Of a stretch of 37,218 nt of DNA, positions 1 through 6,893 are shown one piece after another; the stretch's first letter is position 1; each line of letters begins with the position of its first letter. Under the pieces are notes generated by a model, which was not told where the DNA came from, ran no database searches, and saw only the letters and a list, made by a program, of their open reading frames with translations. This DNA is from Leptolyngbyaceae cyanobacterium RM1_1_2. GTDB taxonomy: Bacteria; Cyanobacteriota; Cyanobacteriia; Phormidesmidales; Phormidesmidaceae. The position numbers were made by a program, and so were the translations under genes. Location of the stretch: contig JAAUQI010000051.1 in assembly GCA_012032345.1 (NCBI GenBank), forward strand, positions 1-37,218, given 5' to 3'.

Positions 1-1
1 A

Positions 2-124
2 GTCAACCGCTGCTTTGACGCCCTCAGCGATCTCGAAGATGTCCTTGAGGCTCGCTGCCGCACCTTGCTGTCGATGCAATCCGAGATTAAAGCCTTGACC
101 AATTATCATTGGTGGCCCGCATGA
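2..124 (+). CDS. Transposase C-terminus, IS630-like (cut by window start)
   Basis: The frame is open from the window edge to a TGA at 122-124 and gives 40 residues with no start, so this is the tail of a gene lying mostly outside the window. It begins VNRCFDALSDLEDVL and ends ALTNYHWWPA. An Asn-Arg-x-Phe stretch, an acidic helix and a final aromatic Leu-Thr-x-Tyr-His-Trp motif is the pattern of IS630/Tc1-type DDE transposase C-termini. The catalytic residues lie outside the window. The terminal inverted repeat should lie just downstream, but I could not identify it without the other end. The family assignment rests on this short tail only. Confidence 0.6.
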   Translation, partial: VNRCFDALSDLEDVLEARCRTLLSMQSEIKALTNYHWWPA

Positions 125-370
125 CAAGCCTTACAGTTTCGGGGGTATGCTAGCCGGATTTAGTATTAGACGTCTTTGGAGGCTTTGCCCTGCAGTATCC
201 GCGCTTTAGGCTCTTGAAAATCCTAAAGCCAGTCAATGTTCAAAGCCAATCTCAACTAATTACAGTTGCAACTACTTCAGTAATACTCTAAAGTGATTGT
301 AACTGCAACCACTTTACGGACGCTGTCACATATCGTTGCAGTTGCGATTATATTTAATCAAACTAAATTG
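125..370. other. Intergenic region between transposase end and marR
   Basis: No gene is visible here. It holds an 8-bp inverted repeat (GCTTTAGG at 203-210 and CCTAAAGC at 222-229, 11-nt loop, no T-run) that could form a hairpin, and three operator-like repeats listed separately. A TATATT sequence at 349-354 is a possible -10 element for the regulator downstream. Confidence 0.5.
264..347. promoter_or_regulatory. Three repeated GTTGCA-core sites, candidate MarR operators
   Basis: Site 1 at 264-273 is the perfect palindrome AGTTGCAACT. Site 2 at 299-310 reads GGTTGCAGTTAC on the minus strand. Site 3 at 335-347 reads GTTGCAGTTGCGA on the plus strand. Sites 1 and 2 also share TGCAAC(T/C)ACTT on the plus strand (267-277 and 304-314). 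Site 3 touches a possible -10 (TATATT, 349-354), so a bound protein would block the promoter. MarR proteins commonly autoregulate through palindromes of this size. The link to this regulator is inference from position. Confidence 0.45.
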
Positions 371-832
371 ATGACTGCCAATCTCAGCAAAGTTCACAAT
401 CTGGCATGGCGAAAGTTTCTGACTGCTCATACAGTCCTGATCGATCAGATTGAGCAGGATCTCGCGGCGGCAGATTTGCCGCCGCTTGGGTGGTACGATG
501 TCCTTTTTGCGCTCTCGCAAGCTTCTGAGCACAAACTTCGCCTACACGAATTAGCCCAGGCTGTGCTGCTGAGTCGCAGCAACATAACTCGTCTTGTAGA
601 CCGCTTAGAGAGTAAAGGACTGCTGCAGCGAGAGCAATGCTCCCGCGATCGCCGGGGAGCCTTTGCCGTCATTACCCAGGCTGGTTTTGCCATGCTGGAG
701 CGGATGTGGACTGTCTATGAGTCAGCAATTACCAGAGACTTTGCCTGTCATTTGAATGTGGCTGATGTGAAGCTTTTTATAAAAATCCTCAACAAGATCA
801 CAAGCAGCTCAAATTCAGAACCTGAAAACTGA
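371..832 (+). CDS. MarR-family transcriptional regulator
   Basis: The protein has 153 residues from the ATG at 371. The frame is open further up to a GTG at 293, but that would read through the operator-like repeats, so 371 is preferred. The sequence shows the MarR winged-helix layout: an N-terminal dimerisation helix, the DNA-recognition stretch LSRSNITRLVDRLESKGL, and the wing with REQCSRDRRGAFAVITQAG, where the Asp-Arg-Arg turn is the family signature. No cysteine pair typical of OhrR-type redox sensing stands out. The next gene downstream on the same strand is a CocE/NonD hydrolase 214 bp away. It may be a target, but the gap makes co-transcription uncertain. The ligand is unknown. Confidence 0.85.
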   Translation: MTANLSKVHNLAWRKFLTAHTVLIDQIEQDLAAADLPPLGWYDVLFALSQASEHKLRLHELAQAVLLSRSNITRLVDRLESKGLLQREQCSRDRRGAFAVITQAGFAMLERMWTVYESAITRDFACHLNVADVKLFIKILNKITSSSNSEPEN

Positions 833-937
833 TATACAGCAAACCGCAGTTTGGTTAGGACGACTCAGGGCGCTGAATCTTTACTTGATCGGCATCCTAT
901 TCATCCTTCTGCCTTCGTCCTTATGCCTTTTGCTATA

Positions 938-967
938 GCAGTCCTTTCATAATCCAACTAGGACTGC
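938..967. repeat. 8-bp inverted repeat in the marR-hydrolase gap
   Basis: GCAGTCCT at 938-945 and AGGACTGC at 960-967 are perfect reverse complements with a 14-nt loop. They overlap a palindrome TGCTATAGCA at 931-940. There is no T-run, so it is a weak terminator candidate; a remnant of a small mobile repeat is equally possible. The rest of 833-1046 shows nothing recognisable. Confidence 0.4.
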
Positions 968-1046
968 CATGTTGCTAAAGGCAGATTTTGGCGAGAGCGC
1001 GTAAATCTGGCTACAAACTAGTCACCCAACTATCATTTATTCACCC

Positions 1047-2693
1047 ATGCTGCCAGTTCAACTTGAGACGGTTTCAATGCAGACCCGCGATCGCATTCGC
1101 TTAGATGCCGATGTTTATAGACCTGCGGTAGCGGGAGAGTTTCCAGTACTGCTGATGCGACAGCCTTATGGACGGGCGATCGCCTCTACGGTGGTCTATG
1201 CTCATCCCACCTGGTATGCGGCGCAGGGCTATATTGTGGTGATTCAAGATGTGCGAGGGCGGGGCAGCTCTGCAGGTCAGTTTTGCTTATTTGAGACAGA
1301 GGTTGCTGATGGTTATGACACGGTTGAGTGGGCAGCGCAGCTCCTCGGCAGCACCGGACAGGTGGGCATGTATGGCTTTTCCTATCAGGGCATGACGCAG
1401 CTCTACGCGGCCTCGGCCCGACCTGCTGCCTTAAAAGCGATCGCCCCAGCAATGGTCGGCTATGACCTCTATGGGGACTGGGCTTATGAAAACGGGGCGC
1501 TGTGCCTGCAGGCTGGCTTGGGCTGGGCTTTGCAGATTGCGGCTGAGACGGCGCGGCTGCAGGCAAAAGAATCTGCTTTTCAAGCGCTCTACGCAGCGGC
1601 TCGAAATTTGCCTCTCACAGGAGCCATACCCGCCCGTCCCCAGATTTTGTCTGAGCTGGCTCCCGACTCTTTTTTTCACGACTGGCTCGATCATCCCCAG
1701 CCAGACAGCTACTGGAGCGACCTAAAGCCCCAGCTAGCCGGGGTAAAGCTGCCCATGCTGCATATTGGCGGCTGGTTTGACCCCTATCTGCGCGGCGATG
1801 TGAGACTGTTTAAGGAAATGCAGGGGTCAGCGCCTCAGCACTTTTGGGTCGGCCCCTGGGGGCATATTCCCTGGGGCCAAATTGCCGGGGAACGAGACTT
1901 TGGCCCTGCTGCTGCCAGCCCAGTCGATCGGCTGCAAATTCGCTGGTTTGATCATTTCTTAAAAGGGCAGGACAGCGGGCTGCTGGTAGAAGCCCCCGTT
2001 TGCCTATTTGAGATGGGGAGTAACCAGTGGCGTCAGTTCGAGGAGTGGCCGACAGGTCAGACAAAATCCTATTTTCTCAGCAGCAGCGGCCTAGCCAGTC
2101 TGCGGCAGGATGACGGTCGGCTTGTAGAATCTATTCCTGAGACTCAGTCAGTTCCTGACGTGATTGTGCATGATCCCTGGCGTCCGGTGCCTTCTCTGGG
2201 CGGACATGCAGGCATTCCTGCCGGGTCTTTTGAGCGATCGCACCTGGACAATCGCAGTGACGTCCTCACCTACACCACAGCGGCTTTAGCGTCAGAGCTG
2301 CGTGTTGCTGGTGAGCTGACGGTAGAAGTTTACTGCGGGGCTGATGTTCCCAGCTTTGATCTAAGCGCTGTGTTGTCAGAGGTTGGCGCTTCAGGACAAG
2401 TCTATAACCTGACCCAGGGCTATGGGCGCTTTGAGTCGAGTGACAATAACATAATGGTTTTACAAAAATATGTCCTAGCGCTACAGCCTACCTGCTTTTG
2501 GATTCCGGCGGGTCATGCCCTGCGGCTTAGTCTCAGCGGCGCGGCTTTTCCAGCCTATGGAATTAACTCTGGCACAGGGGTAGCGGCTGGCAAAAGCCGT
2601 CTGATCGAGTCGCGCATCATTACCCTGGCGATCGCCTCTGATAAAAATCATCCTTCTAATGTGCAGCTGGCGATCGCGGTGGCCCCTGCCTAA
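1047..2693 (+). CDS. CocE/NonD-family serine hydrolase (X-Pro dipeptidyl-peptidase S15-like)
   Basis: The protein has 548 residues, a normal length for the CocE/NonD family of alpha/beta hydrolases. The fold appears in order. RDRIRLDADVYRP near residue 14 is the typical first strand, and VVIQDVRGRGSS near 65 follows. The nucleophile elbow is GFSYQG with Ser112. GWFDPYLRG near 245 supplies the acid, and GPWGHIPW near 273 supplies the catalytic His. The C-terminal half (from about 350) is the jelly-roll XPD-associated domain seen in cocaine esterase and glutaryl-7-ACA acylase relatives. There is no signal peptide, so it is probably cytosolic. Substrate cannot be told from sequence; hydrolysis of an ester, amide or peptide bond is the family activity. 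The start at 1047 fits the family N-terminus. Confidence 0.88.
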   Translation: MLPVQLETVSMQTRDRIRLDADVYRPAVAGEFPVLLMRQPYGRAIASTVVYAHPTWYAAQGYIVVIQDVRGRGSSAGQFCLFETEVADGYDTVEWAAQLLGSTGQVGMYGFSYQGMTQLYAASARPAALKAIAPAMVGYDLYGDWAYENGALCLQAGLGWALQIAAETARLQAKESAFQALYAAARNLPLTGAIPARPQILSELAPDSFFHDWLDHPQPDSYWSDLKPQLAGVKLPMLHIGGWFDPYLRGDVRLFKEMQGSAPQHFWVGPWGHIPWGQIAGERDFGPAAASPVDRLQIRWFDHFLKGQDSGLLVEAPVCLFEMGSNQWRQFEEWPTGQTKSYFLSSSGLASLRQDDGRLVESIPETQSVPDVIVHDPWRPVPSLGGHAGIPAGSFERSHLDNRSDVLTYTTAALASELRVAGELTVEVYCGADVPSFDLSAVLSEVGASGQVYNLTQGYGRFESSDNNIMVLQKYVLALQPTCFWIPAGHALRLSLSGAAFPAYGINSGTGVAAGKSRLIESRIITLAIASDKNHPSNVQLAIAVAPA

Positions 2694-2725
2694 ATTCTTT
2701 CGTCTGGCAGCAACCATGCCGCTTC

Positions 2726-2751
2726 AAAAAAAAGCACCTCCGCAGAGGTGC
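2726..2751 (-). terminator. Rho-independent terminator of the DUF4278 gene
   Basis: GCACCTC (2734-2740), loop CGCA, GAGGTGC (2745-2751), preceded on the plus strand by eight A residues (2726-2733). Read on the minus strand this is a perfect 7-bp GC-rich stem with a tetraloop followed by eight T, a classic intrinsic terminator 64 nt beyond the stop codon at 2815. Confidence 0.9.
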
Positions 2752-2814
2752 CTGGTGGATGGAATCAGAGATAACAGTCTATGGTGTCAGGTCTGAGCCT
2801 AAGCCTCGAACTCA

Positions 2815-2988
2815 CTAGACGCTTGCGCCCCGGTACTTAAGACCCTCAGTATGGGTCTGTGCAGGCATGTGCTTAGCAACACGGCGACGCACAACCGCCC
2901 CGCGATAGCGCCCGATTACTTCACCGTCTACCATTTCAACATCGGGTTGAATGGATTCATACTTGACGCCGCGATAATGTAGTTTCAT
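2815..2988 (-). CDS. Small DUF4278-type protein under glutamine riboswitch control
   Basis: The protein has 57 residues from the ATG at 2988; an upstream in-frame ATG at 3018 would lie inside the riboswitch leader and is rejected. It has three copies of a basic-Tyr-Arg-Gly motif (HYRG 4-7, RYRG 27-30, KYRG 51-54), with MKLHYRGVKYE at the start. This is the pattern of the cyanobacterial DUF4278 domain. It is basic, soluble and has no membrane segment. AGAGG at 2999-3003 lies 10 nt before the ATG. The gene stands alone, with its own promoter, leader and terminator. Its upstream region carries a glutamine riboswitch and an NtcA-like box, so a role in nitrogen control is inferred. A relation to PII-interacting micro-proteins such as PirA is possible but was not tested. 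It does not look like the glutamine synthetase inactivating factors IF7/IF17. Confidence 0.8.
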   Translation of the reverse strand: MKLHYRGVKYESIQPDVEMVDGEVIGRYRGAVVRRRVAKHMPAQTHTEGLKYRGASV

Positions 2989-2996
2989 CAGTTTCT

Positions 2997-3035
2997 CGCC
3001 TCTTTGGTTAATGAACAATGTGGAGATTAGAGGCG
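2997..3035 (-). promoter_or_regulatory. Possible ribosome-site-masking helix behind the riboswitch
   Basis: On the minus strand CGCCTCT (3035 to 3029) directly follows the 3' strand of the aptamer's closing helix, and AGAGGCG (3003 to 2997) covers the Shine-Dalgarno sequence of the DUF4278 gene. The two are perfect 7-nt complements. Pairing would hide the ribosome-binding site, so this could be the expression platform. Whether glutamine favours or disfavours this helix cannot be read from the sequence alone. Confidence 0.5.
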
Positions 3036-3096
3036 CGTTCCTTCGGGAGTTTCCCTACTTCCGTTCCCCAGAAGCAAAGCTTTAGAGGAATGAACG
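3034..3096 (-). ncRNA. Glutamine riboswitch (glnA / Downstream-peptide type)
   Basis: Read on the minus strand, the leader contains the conserved blocks of the cyanobacterial glutamine aptamer in order: CGTTCA (3096-3091), GGAAGTAGG (3062-3054) and GAAGGAACGCG (3044-3034). CGTTC (3096-3092) pairs with GAACG (3040-3036) as the closing helix. GCTTC and GGAAGT flank a second hairpin, and GGG-AAACT-CCC forms a third, giving the three-way junction of this class. These RNAs are known upstream of nitrogen genes, including glutamine synthetase inhibitor genes and short ORFs. The match to the Rfam families glnA and Downstream-peptide is from memory of the consensus. The order and spacing make it convincing. 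Confidence 0.85.
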
Positions 3097-3108
3097 ATTT
3101 TTCTTTCT

Positions 3109-3143
3109 GTATCTATTGTTACGGTTTTTTGGATTTTCGTCAA
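3109..3143 (-). promoter_or_regulatory. Promoter of the DUF4278 gene with an overlapping NtcA-type box
   Basis: Minus strand: a -35 TTGACG at 3143-3138, then a 17-nt spacer and a -10-like AACAAT at 3120-3115, putting the transcript start about 10 nt before the riboswitch. GTA (3109-3111)-N8-TAC (3120-3122) matches the palindromic NtcA consensus and lies on the -10. NtcA sites centred over the core promoter are repressive in known cases such as gifA/gifB, whereas activating sites lie near -41. Repression under nitrogen shortage is therefore inferred. Confidence 0.6.
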
Positions 3144-3218
3144 GGGTTTAGGCTACGTGAGAAGTCGTAATCACCGATCTGATCTGGCGTAGCTGCGGCA
3201 AAAAACTTGGTCAGATTT

Positions 3219-3247
3219 TTGACTTTACGCTAGGCTGAGTAACTATT
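3219..3247 (+). promoter_or_regulatory. Candidate promoter of the creatininase-family gene
   Basis: TTGACT at 3219-3224 and ACTATT at 3242-3247 are separated by 17 nt, 15 nt upstream of the ATG at 3263. If used, the leader would be only about 9 nt. The -35 is good and the -10 is weak. Confidence 0.35.
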
Positions 3248-3262
3248 CAGACGCTGCCAAAA

Positions 3263-4078
3263 ATGCATCACCCAATTCCACCAGAGCGCTACTTTCCCTA
3301 TCTGACCTGGAAAGATGTCGAAGCCATGCCCGACAAAGAATCTGTTGTGATCTTGCAGCCGATGGGCGCGATTGAGCAGCACGGGCCTCATCTGCCGCTA
3401 GCGGTTGACTCAGCGATCGCGGTGTCGGTTATCGGTCAGGCTCTAGAGCAGCTTGAAGCCGAGGTTCCAGCCTATGCGCTGCCTCCTCTTTACTATGGTA
3501 AGTCCAACGAGCACTGGCATTTTCCCGGCACCATTACCCTATCAGCGCAGACGCTGCTGGCGGTTTTAACTGAAGTCGCTGAGAGCATCTACCGGGCTGG
3601 ATTTCGCAGGCTAGTCTTTGTCAATGCTCACGGCGGGCAGCCCCAGGTTTTAGAAATTGCAGCGCGGGATTTGCACCAGCGCTACACAGACTTTATGGTG
3701 TTTCCACTCTTTGTCTGGCGGGCACCCCACTGTGCGGGTGACTTACTGAGCGATCGGGAAAAAGAATTGGGAATTCATGCTGGCGATGCTGAAACCAGCG
3801 TCATGCTCTCGATTTTGCCCGAGCAGGTACGCTTTGAGAAAGCAGTAAAAGCCTATCCTGAAGGGCTACCAGACCATAGCTTGTTGAGTATGGAAGGAGC
3901 GCTTCCCTTCGCTTGGACAACCCGCGATCTGAGTCAGAGCGGCGTCATAGGCGATGCTACAGTAGCTACTCGAGAAAAAGGCGATCGCATTATGGCCTCA
4001 ATTGCTCAGGGCTGGGTTGAGGTCATTCGTGATATTCATCGCTTTCAACAGCCTCAGCCTAAAAGCTTGGAACCCTGA
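3263..4078 (+). CDS. Creatininase-family amidohydrolase
   Basis: The protein has 271 residues, close to the 250-270 usual for the family. PMGAIEQHGPHLPLAVDS holds the metal ligands expected of the creatininase fold: Glu38, His40 and Asp49. VNAHGGQ near residue 121 and HAGDAETS near 172-179 give the remaining His and Glu ligands. Members bind two divalent metals and open cyclic amides (creatinine, the FAPy intermediate of riboflavin and F420 synthesis, or mycofactocin-type peptides). The cyanobacterial substrate is not established. No signal peptide is visible. The gene is divergent from the riboswitch-controlled DUF4278 gene and convergent with the PAP2 gene, so it is probably transcribed alone. 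Confidence 0.85.
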   Translation: MHHPIPPERYFPYLTWKDVEAMPDKESVVILQPMGAIEQHGPHLPLAVDSAIAVSVIGQALEQLEAEVPAYALPPLYYGKSNEHWHFPGTITLSAQTLLAVLTEVAESIYRAGFRRLVFVNAHGGQPQVLEIAARDLHQRYTDFMVFPLFVWRAPHCAGDLLSDREKELGIHAGDAETSVMLSILPEQVRFEKAVKAYPEGLPDHSLLSMEGALPFAWTTRDLSQSGVIGDATVATREKGDRIMASIAQGWVEVIRDIHRFQQPQPKSLEP

Positions 4079-4083
4079 AAGCT

Positions 4084-4129
4084 TAGGACTTCCTACTTTT
4101 TAACCTTACTGAAGTCCAACTAAGTCCTA
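4084..4129. terminator. Inverted repeat between convergent genes
   Basis: TAGGACTT (4084-4091) and AAGTCCTA (4122-4129) are perfect 8-bp complements, with a second AAGTCC at 4112-4117 offering a shorter loop. It lies between the stop codons of two converging genes and overlaps the last codons of the PAP2 gene. A bidirectional terminator is plausible, but the loop is long. Confidence 0.3.
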
Positions 4130-4864
4130 CAGGTACTCTTCTGCCCGATTGAGCGCCACCACTACGACAATTAGCCAGGTTAGGCCAACAATAAAGCCAG
4201 CAATGATATCGCTTGGCCAGTGCGCCCCCAGTTCTAGGCGGGCACTGCTGACCAGTCCGGCCCAGGCTAAGAAAATGACCAAAAAAATAAGTCGCTCTAG
4301 CCAGTGACGGGCGGCTCTCAGCAGCAGGTAAGCCATCAGGCCATAGACCGCAAAAACTATGGTTGTATGACCTGAGGGAAATGAGTGTAGGCTAGGGGAG
4401 GCAATGCCGCCAGCAATCAGCGTTGGGCGATCGCGGTTCCATAAGCCCCAGCCAATCCAAACTAGAGCAAACTGGAGTACGTAGGCGGCAACGGCACTTG
4501 CTGCAATCAGCGGGCGCGATCGCCAGATGGCAACTGACACAAAGGTCACCATCAGCGGCAGCATCACCAGCAGATTTCCAGGTGATTCCCAGGTAATGCT
4601 GCGGGCAAAGGTTAGGGGCAGTCGTTCAGCTAAGATAGGCAGCGTTTGCTCATCCCAAGCCTGCAGCCACGAGTCATGGGCGGCTTGGGCAAAGCGAGTA
4701 ATCCCGTAGCTGATCAGTGCCCCAATCCCCAGTCCCATCAGGATAGTTTGCCACCAAACACTCCAGGCTTTGGCCGGAACTGATCGAGAGTCATAGCGAA
4801 ATCGCCGCCACGTTTGCCAGACTATATCCAAAGCAAACCAGCCCGTAGCGCTTTTTCTATGCAT
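4127..4864 (-). CDS. PAP2-superfamily membrane phosphatase
   Basis: The protein has 245 residues with about six hydrophobic segments. The three phosphatase motifs of the PAP2 family are complete: Arg156-Pro157 in NRDRPTL, PSGH at 173-176, and Arg219-x5-His225-x3-Asp229 in ARLELGAHWPSD. The active site should face the periplasm or lumen. Family members remove phosphate from phosphatidic acid, undecaprenyl diphosphate or related lipids, and the exact lipid cannot be told. The gene follows lipB on the same strand after 81 bp, so the two may be co-transcribed. Residues 1-40 are basic and polar and may be a cytosolic tail. Confidence 0.88.
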   Translation of the reverse strand: MHRKSATGWFALDIVWQTWRRFRYDSRSVPAKAWSVWWQTILMGLGIGALISYGITRFAQAAHDSWLQAWDEQTLPILAERLPLTFARSITWESPGNLLVMLPLMVTFVSVAIWRSRPLIAASAVAAYVLQFALVWIGWGLWNRDRPTLIAGGIASPSLHSFPSGHTTIVFAVYGLMAYLLLRAARHWLERLIFLVIFLAWAGLVSSARLELGAHWPSDIIAGFIVGLTWLIVVVVALNRAEEYL

Positions 4865-4945
4865 AGACAGCTTTGGGGTGTGAAAGGTAGATTATCGCCT
4901 CATAGTAGCGGTTTGCGGCTGCCTAGGGTAGAGGCTTTTTGGCTA

Positions 4946-5629
4946 CTATGCGAGCAGCCGATCGCGTTGAGGCTGTAAATCAACCTGAAACAGGGCTGCA
5001 AAGACTTCAAGGATGTCTTGCTGTACCTGGCCAAGCTGGATATCGGGTAAAAACTCTGCCAGACTGCCGACCGGACAGTTGTAAATACCGCAGGGCACGA
5101 TTTGCTCAAAGCCTTTGAGATCGGGTCTGACGTTTAAGGCAAAGCCATGCATTGTGATCCAGCGACTGGCCTTAATACCAATGGCAGCAACTTTGCGACC
5201 TTCAATCCAGACCCCCGTAAGTCCCGCAGCGCGCCCTGCCAGGATTCCATAGCGGGCTAGTACGCGAATGATCAGTTCTTCTAGCTGCCGTAAATACCAG
5301 TGCAGATCAAGCTGGTAGTAGTGCAGATTTAAAATGGGGTAGCCCACTAGCTGACCCGGACAGTGATAGGTGACTTCGCCCCCGCGCTCAACCCGGTAGA
5401 TTTCGTAAGGGGCGATCGCCGGATCAAACTTAAGAAATCTTGGATCAGCGCCGCTACCTAGCGTATAAACCGGAGGATGCTCTAGCAAAATTAGCACATC
5501 AGATAGAGTGCGATCGCTACGGCGCTCAGCGACTAGCCGCTGCTGCCACTGCCAGGCCGTTTGATAAGGAACCAGTCCCGGCTGATGCAGCTGACAAATT
5601 CGCCAAGGGGGACGACGAGATAAATTCAT
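4946..5629 (-). CDS. lipB: Octanoyl-[ACP]:protein N-octanoyltransferase LipB
   Basis: LipB moves octanoate from acyl carrier protein to the lipoyl domains of pyruvate dehydrogenase and glycine cleavage H protein, the first step of lipoate synthesis. From the ATG at 5629 the protein has 227 residues; an upstream ATG at 5659 would add ten residues not usual in the family. [18 protein letters not shown] (81-98) is the signature substrate-binding loop. Lys146 in [10 protein letters not shown] and Cys180 in VPCGI are the catalytic pair. LipA, the sulphur-inserting partner, is not in this window. PAP2 lies downstream on the same strand. Confidence 0.93.
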   Translation of the reverse strand: MNLSRRPPWRICQLHQPGLVPYQTAWQWQQRLVAERRSDRTLSDVLILLEHPPVYTLGSGADPRFLKFDPAIAPYEIYRVERGGEVTYHCPGQLVGYPILNLHYYQLDLHWYLRQLEELIIRVLARYGILAGRAAGLTGVWIEGRKVAAIGIKASRWITMHGFALNVRPDLKGFEQIVPCGIYNCPVGSLAEFLPDIQLGQVQQDILEVFAALFQVDLQPQRDRLLA

Positions 5630-5791
5630 GCTGGCGATGGTTTTGTGGGGAGAAAACAATTAAAAACTGCTCAGATTGACTCATTCTGACGCTTTTACAA
5701 GTCAAGAATCATCACGCCATGCAAAGGATTTTAAAGGACACTGTTGTCTAAAACCCAAGGTGCTAGGGTAAAAATATAAGCCGAATGAATT

Positions 5792-5797
5792 GGGAGG
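5792..5797 (+). promoter_or_regulatory. Strong Shine-Dalgarno of hpf/lrtA
   Basis: GGGAGG ends six nt before the ATG at 5804, which fixes the start. Few genes in this window have so clear a ribosome-binding site, which fits a highly translated protein. Confidence 0.7.
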
Positions 5798-5803
5798 CTT
5801 TTT

Positions 5804-6451
5804 ATGAAACTTGTCATCCAGGGCAAAAATATCGAGGTTACGGCAGCAATCCGTGAGTACGTCCAGCAAAAAATTGAAAAAGCGGTTAGCCATTTTCAAT
5901 CCTTAACCAACGAAGTGGACGTTCATCTGTCAGTGGCCCGCAACCCTCGGATAAATCCCCGGCAGTCAGCCGAGGTCACTATTTATGTAAATGGTGCTGT
6001 AGTTCGAGCTGAAGAAAGTAGCGAAAATCTCTACGCTAGCATTGACCTAGTAGCTAACAAAATCACGCGCCAGCTGCGTAAATACAAGGAGAAAAAGCAG
6101 AGCAAGAGTCACCCCTCAGTTAAGCCCAACGACGCGCTTGTAGCCAGTGAAGCTACAACTGACGTGTCACAAGTGCTTAAAAATCGGCTACCTGAGCTGC
6201 CCAGCGAGGTCGTGCGCACCAAGTATTTTGCGATGCCACCGATGACGGTAGAAAATGCTCTGGAGCAGCTTGAGCTGGTCGATCACGATTTTTATATGTT
6301 CCGCAATATCGAAACCAGTGAAATCAACGTGATCTACGAGCGTAACCACGGTGGCTACGGTCTACTGCAACCTCGCCTTGAAGACGAGACCCACTCTCAA
6401 AATGGTCACTCCCCGGCTGGAGTACGGCAAATTCAGGCTACAGCGCGCTGA
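5804..6451 (+). CDS. hpf: Ribosome hibernation promoting factor, long form (LrtA type)
   Basis: The protein has 215 residues. Residues 1-105 are the HPF/YfiA RNA-binding domain ([20 protein letters not shown] at the start, then the basic helix [13 protein letters not shown]). A linker of about 50 residues follows. Residues 155-210 are the long-HPF C-terminal dimerisation domain ([44 protein letters not shown]). Long HPF joins two 70S ribosomes into inactive 100S dimers in the dark or in stationary phase. The cyanobacterial gene is known as light-repressed lrtA. It is divergent from lipB. A perfect 16-bp hairpin closes the gene. I saw no specific light-response element. Confidence 0.93.
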   Translation: MKLVIQGKNIEVTAAIREYVQQKIEKAVSHFQSLTNEVDVHLSVARNPRINPRQSAEVTIYVNGAVVRAEESSENLYASIDLVANKITRQLRKYKEKKQSKSHPSVKPNDALVASEATTDVSQVLKNRLPELPSEVVRTKYFAMPPMTVENALEQLELVDHDFYMFRNIETSEINVIYERNHGGYGLLQPRLEDETHSQNGHSPAGVRQIQATAR

Positions 6452-6458
6452 TCCGTCC

Positions 6459-6500
6459 GCAGGCAAACCAGCGGAAACCCTTGACCGCTGGTTTGCCTGC
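6459..6500. terminator. Perfect 16-bp hairpin between hpf and grxC
   Basis: GCAGGCAAACCAGCGG (6459-6474) and CCGCTGGTTTGCCTGC (6485-6500) are exact reverse complements with a 10-nt loop. It lies between two convergent genes, 7 nt after the hpf stop and 22 nt beyond the grxC stop. There is no T-run on either side, so it may be a bidirectional terminator or an mRNA 3'-end stabiliser. Confidence 0.65.
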
Positions 6501-6522
6501 TCAAGTCGGTTAGATTTTGGGT

Positions 6523-6789
6523 CTAAACAGAAGCTTTTAGCAAGGGGTCTAACTTACCCTGGCGATCGAGAGCATGGATGTCGTCGCAGCCACCGATATG
6601 CTGGTCGTTGATGAAAATTTGTGGTACCGAGCGACGTCCGCTGGCGCGCTCGGCCATTTTGCTACGGGCAGCTTCGTCTCCATCTAGGCAGTATTCGGTA
6701 TAGTCTACACCTTTGCGATCGAGCAAAGCTTTGGCTCGAATGCAGAAGGGGCAGCTACTCCAGGTGTAAATTTCGACGTTGCTTCCCAT
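6523..6789 (-). CDS. grxC: Glutaredoxin 3-type (GrxC)
   Basis: The protein has 88 residues from the ATG at 6789, the normal size for a dithiol glutaredoxin. A longer frame to 6867 adds a low-quality N-terminus and is rejected. The redox site is Cys13-Pro-Phe-Cys16 in WSSCPFCIRAK. The cis-proline loop RSVPQIFI and the glutathione-binding GGCDDIHAL are both present. It reduces disulfides and glutathionylated proteins using glutathione. The S4-domain gene lies upstream on the same strand, 104 bp away. Confidence 0.93.
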   Translation of the reverse strand: MGSNVEIYTWSSCPFCIRAKALLDRKGVDYTEYCLDGDEAARSKMAERASGRRSVPQIFINDQHIGGCDDIHALDRQGKLDPLLKASV

Positions 6790-6893
6790 GATTTTTCCTA
6801 AAATGCAGTGATGCCTAAATTTTAAGGATTTCTTGCCAATTCTGTGTGTTTCTGTTGGACTATTCACAACTCATCGACGGCTGAGCAGCAGGC

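Noticed and set aside
3033-3097. Reading the conserved leader as the 5' end of a longer DUF4278 protein (ATG at 3018)
   Set aside because: The family N-terminus begins at MKLHYRG (2988), and the upstream sequence has riboswitch blocks and a Shine-Dalgarno at 2999-3003.
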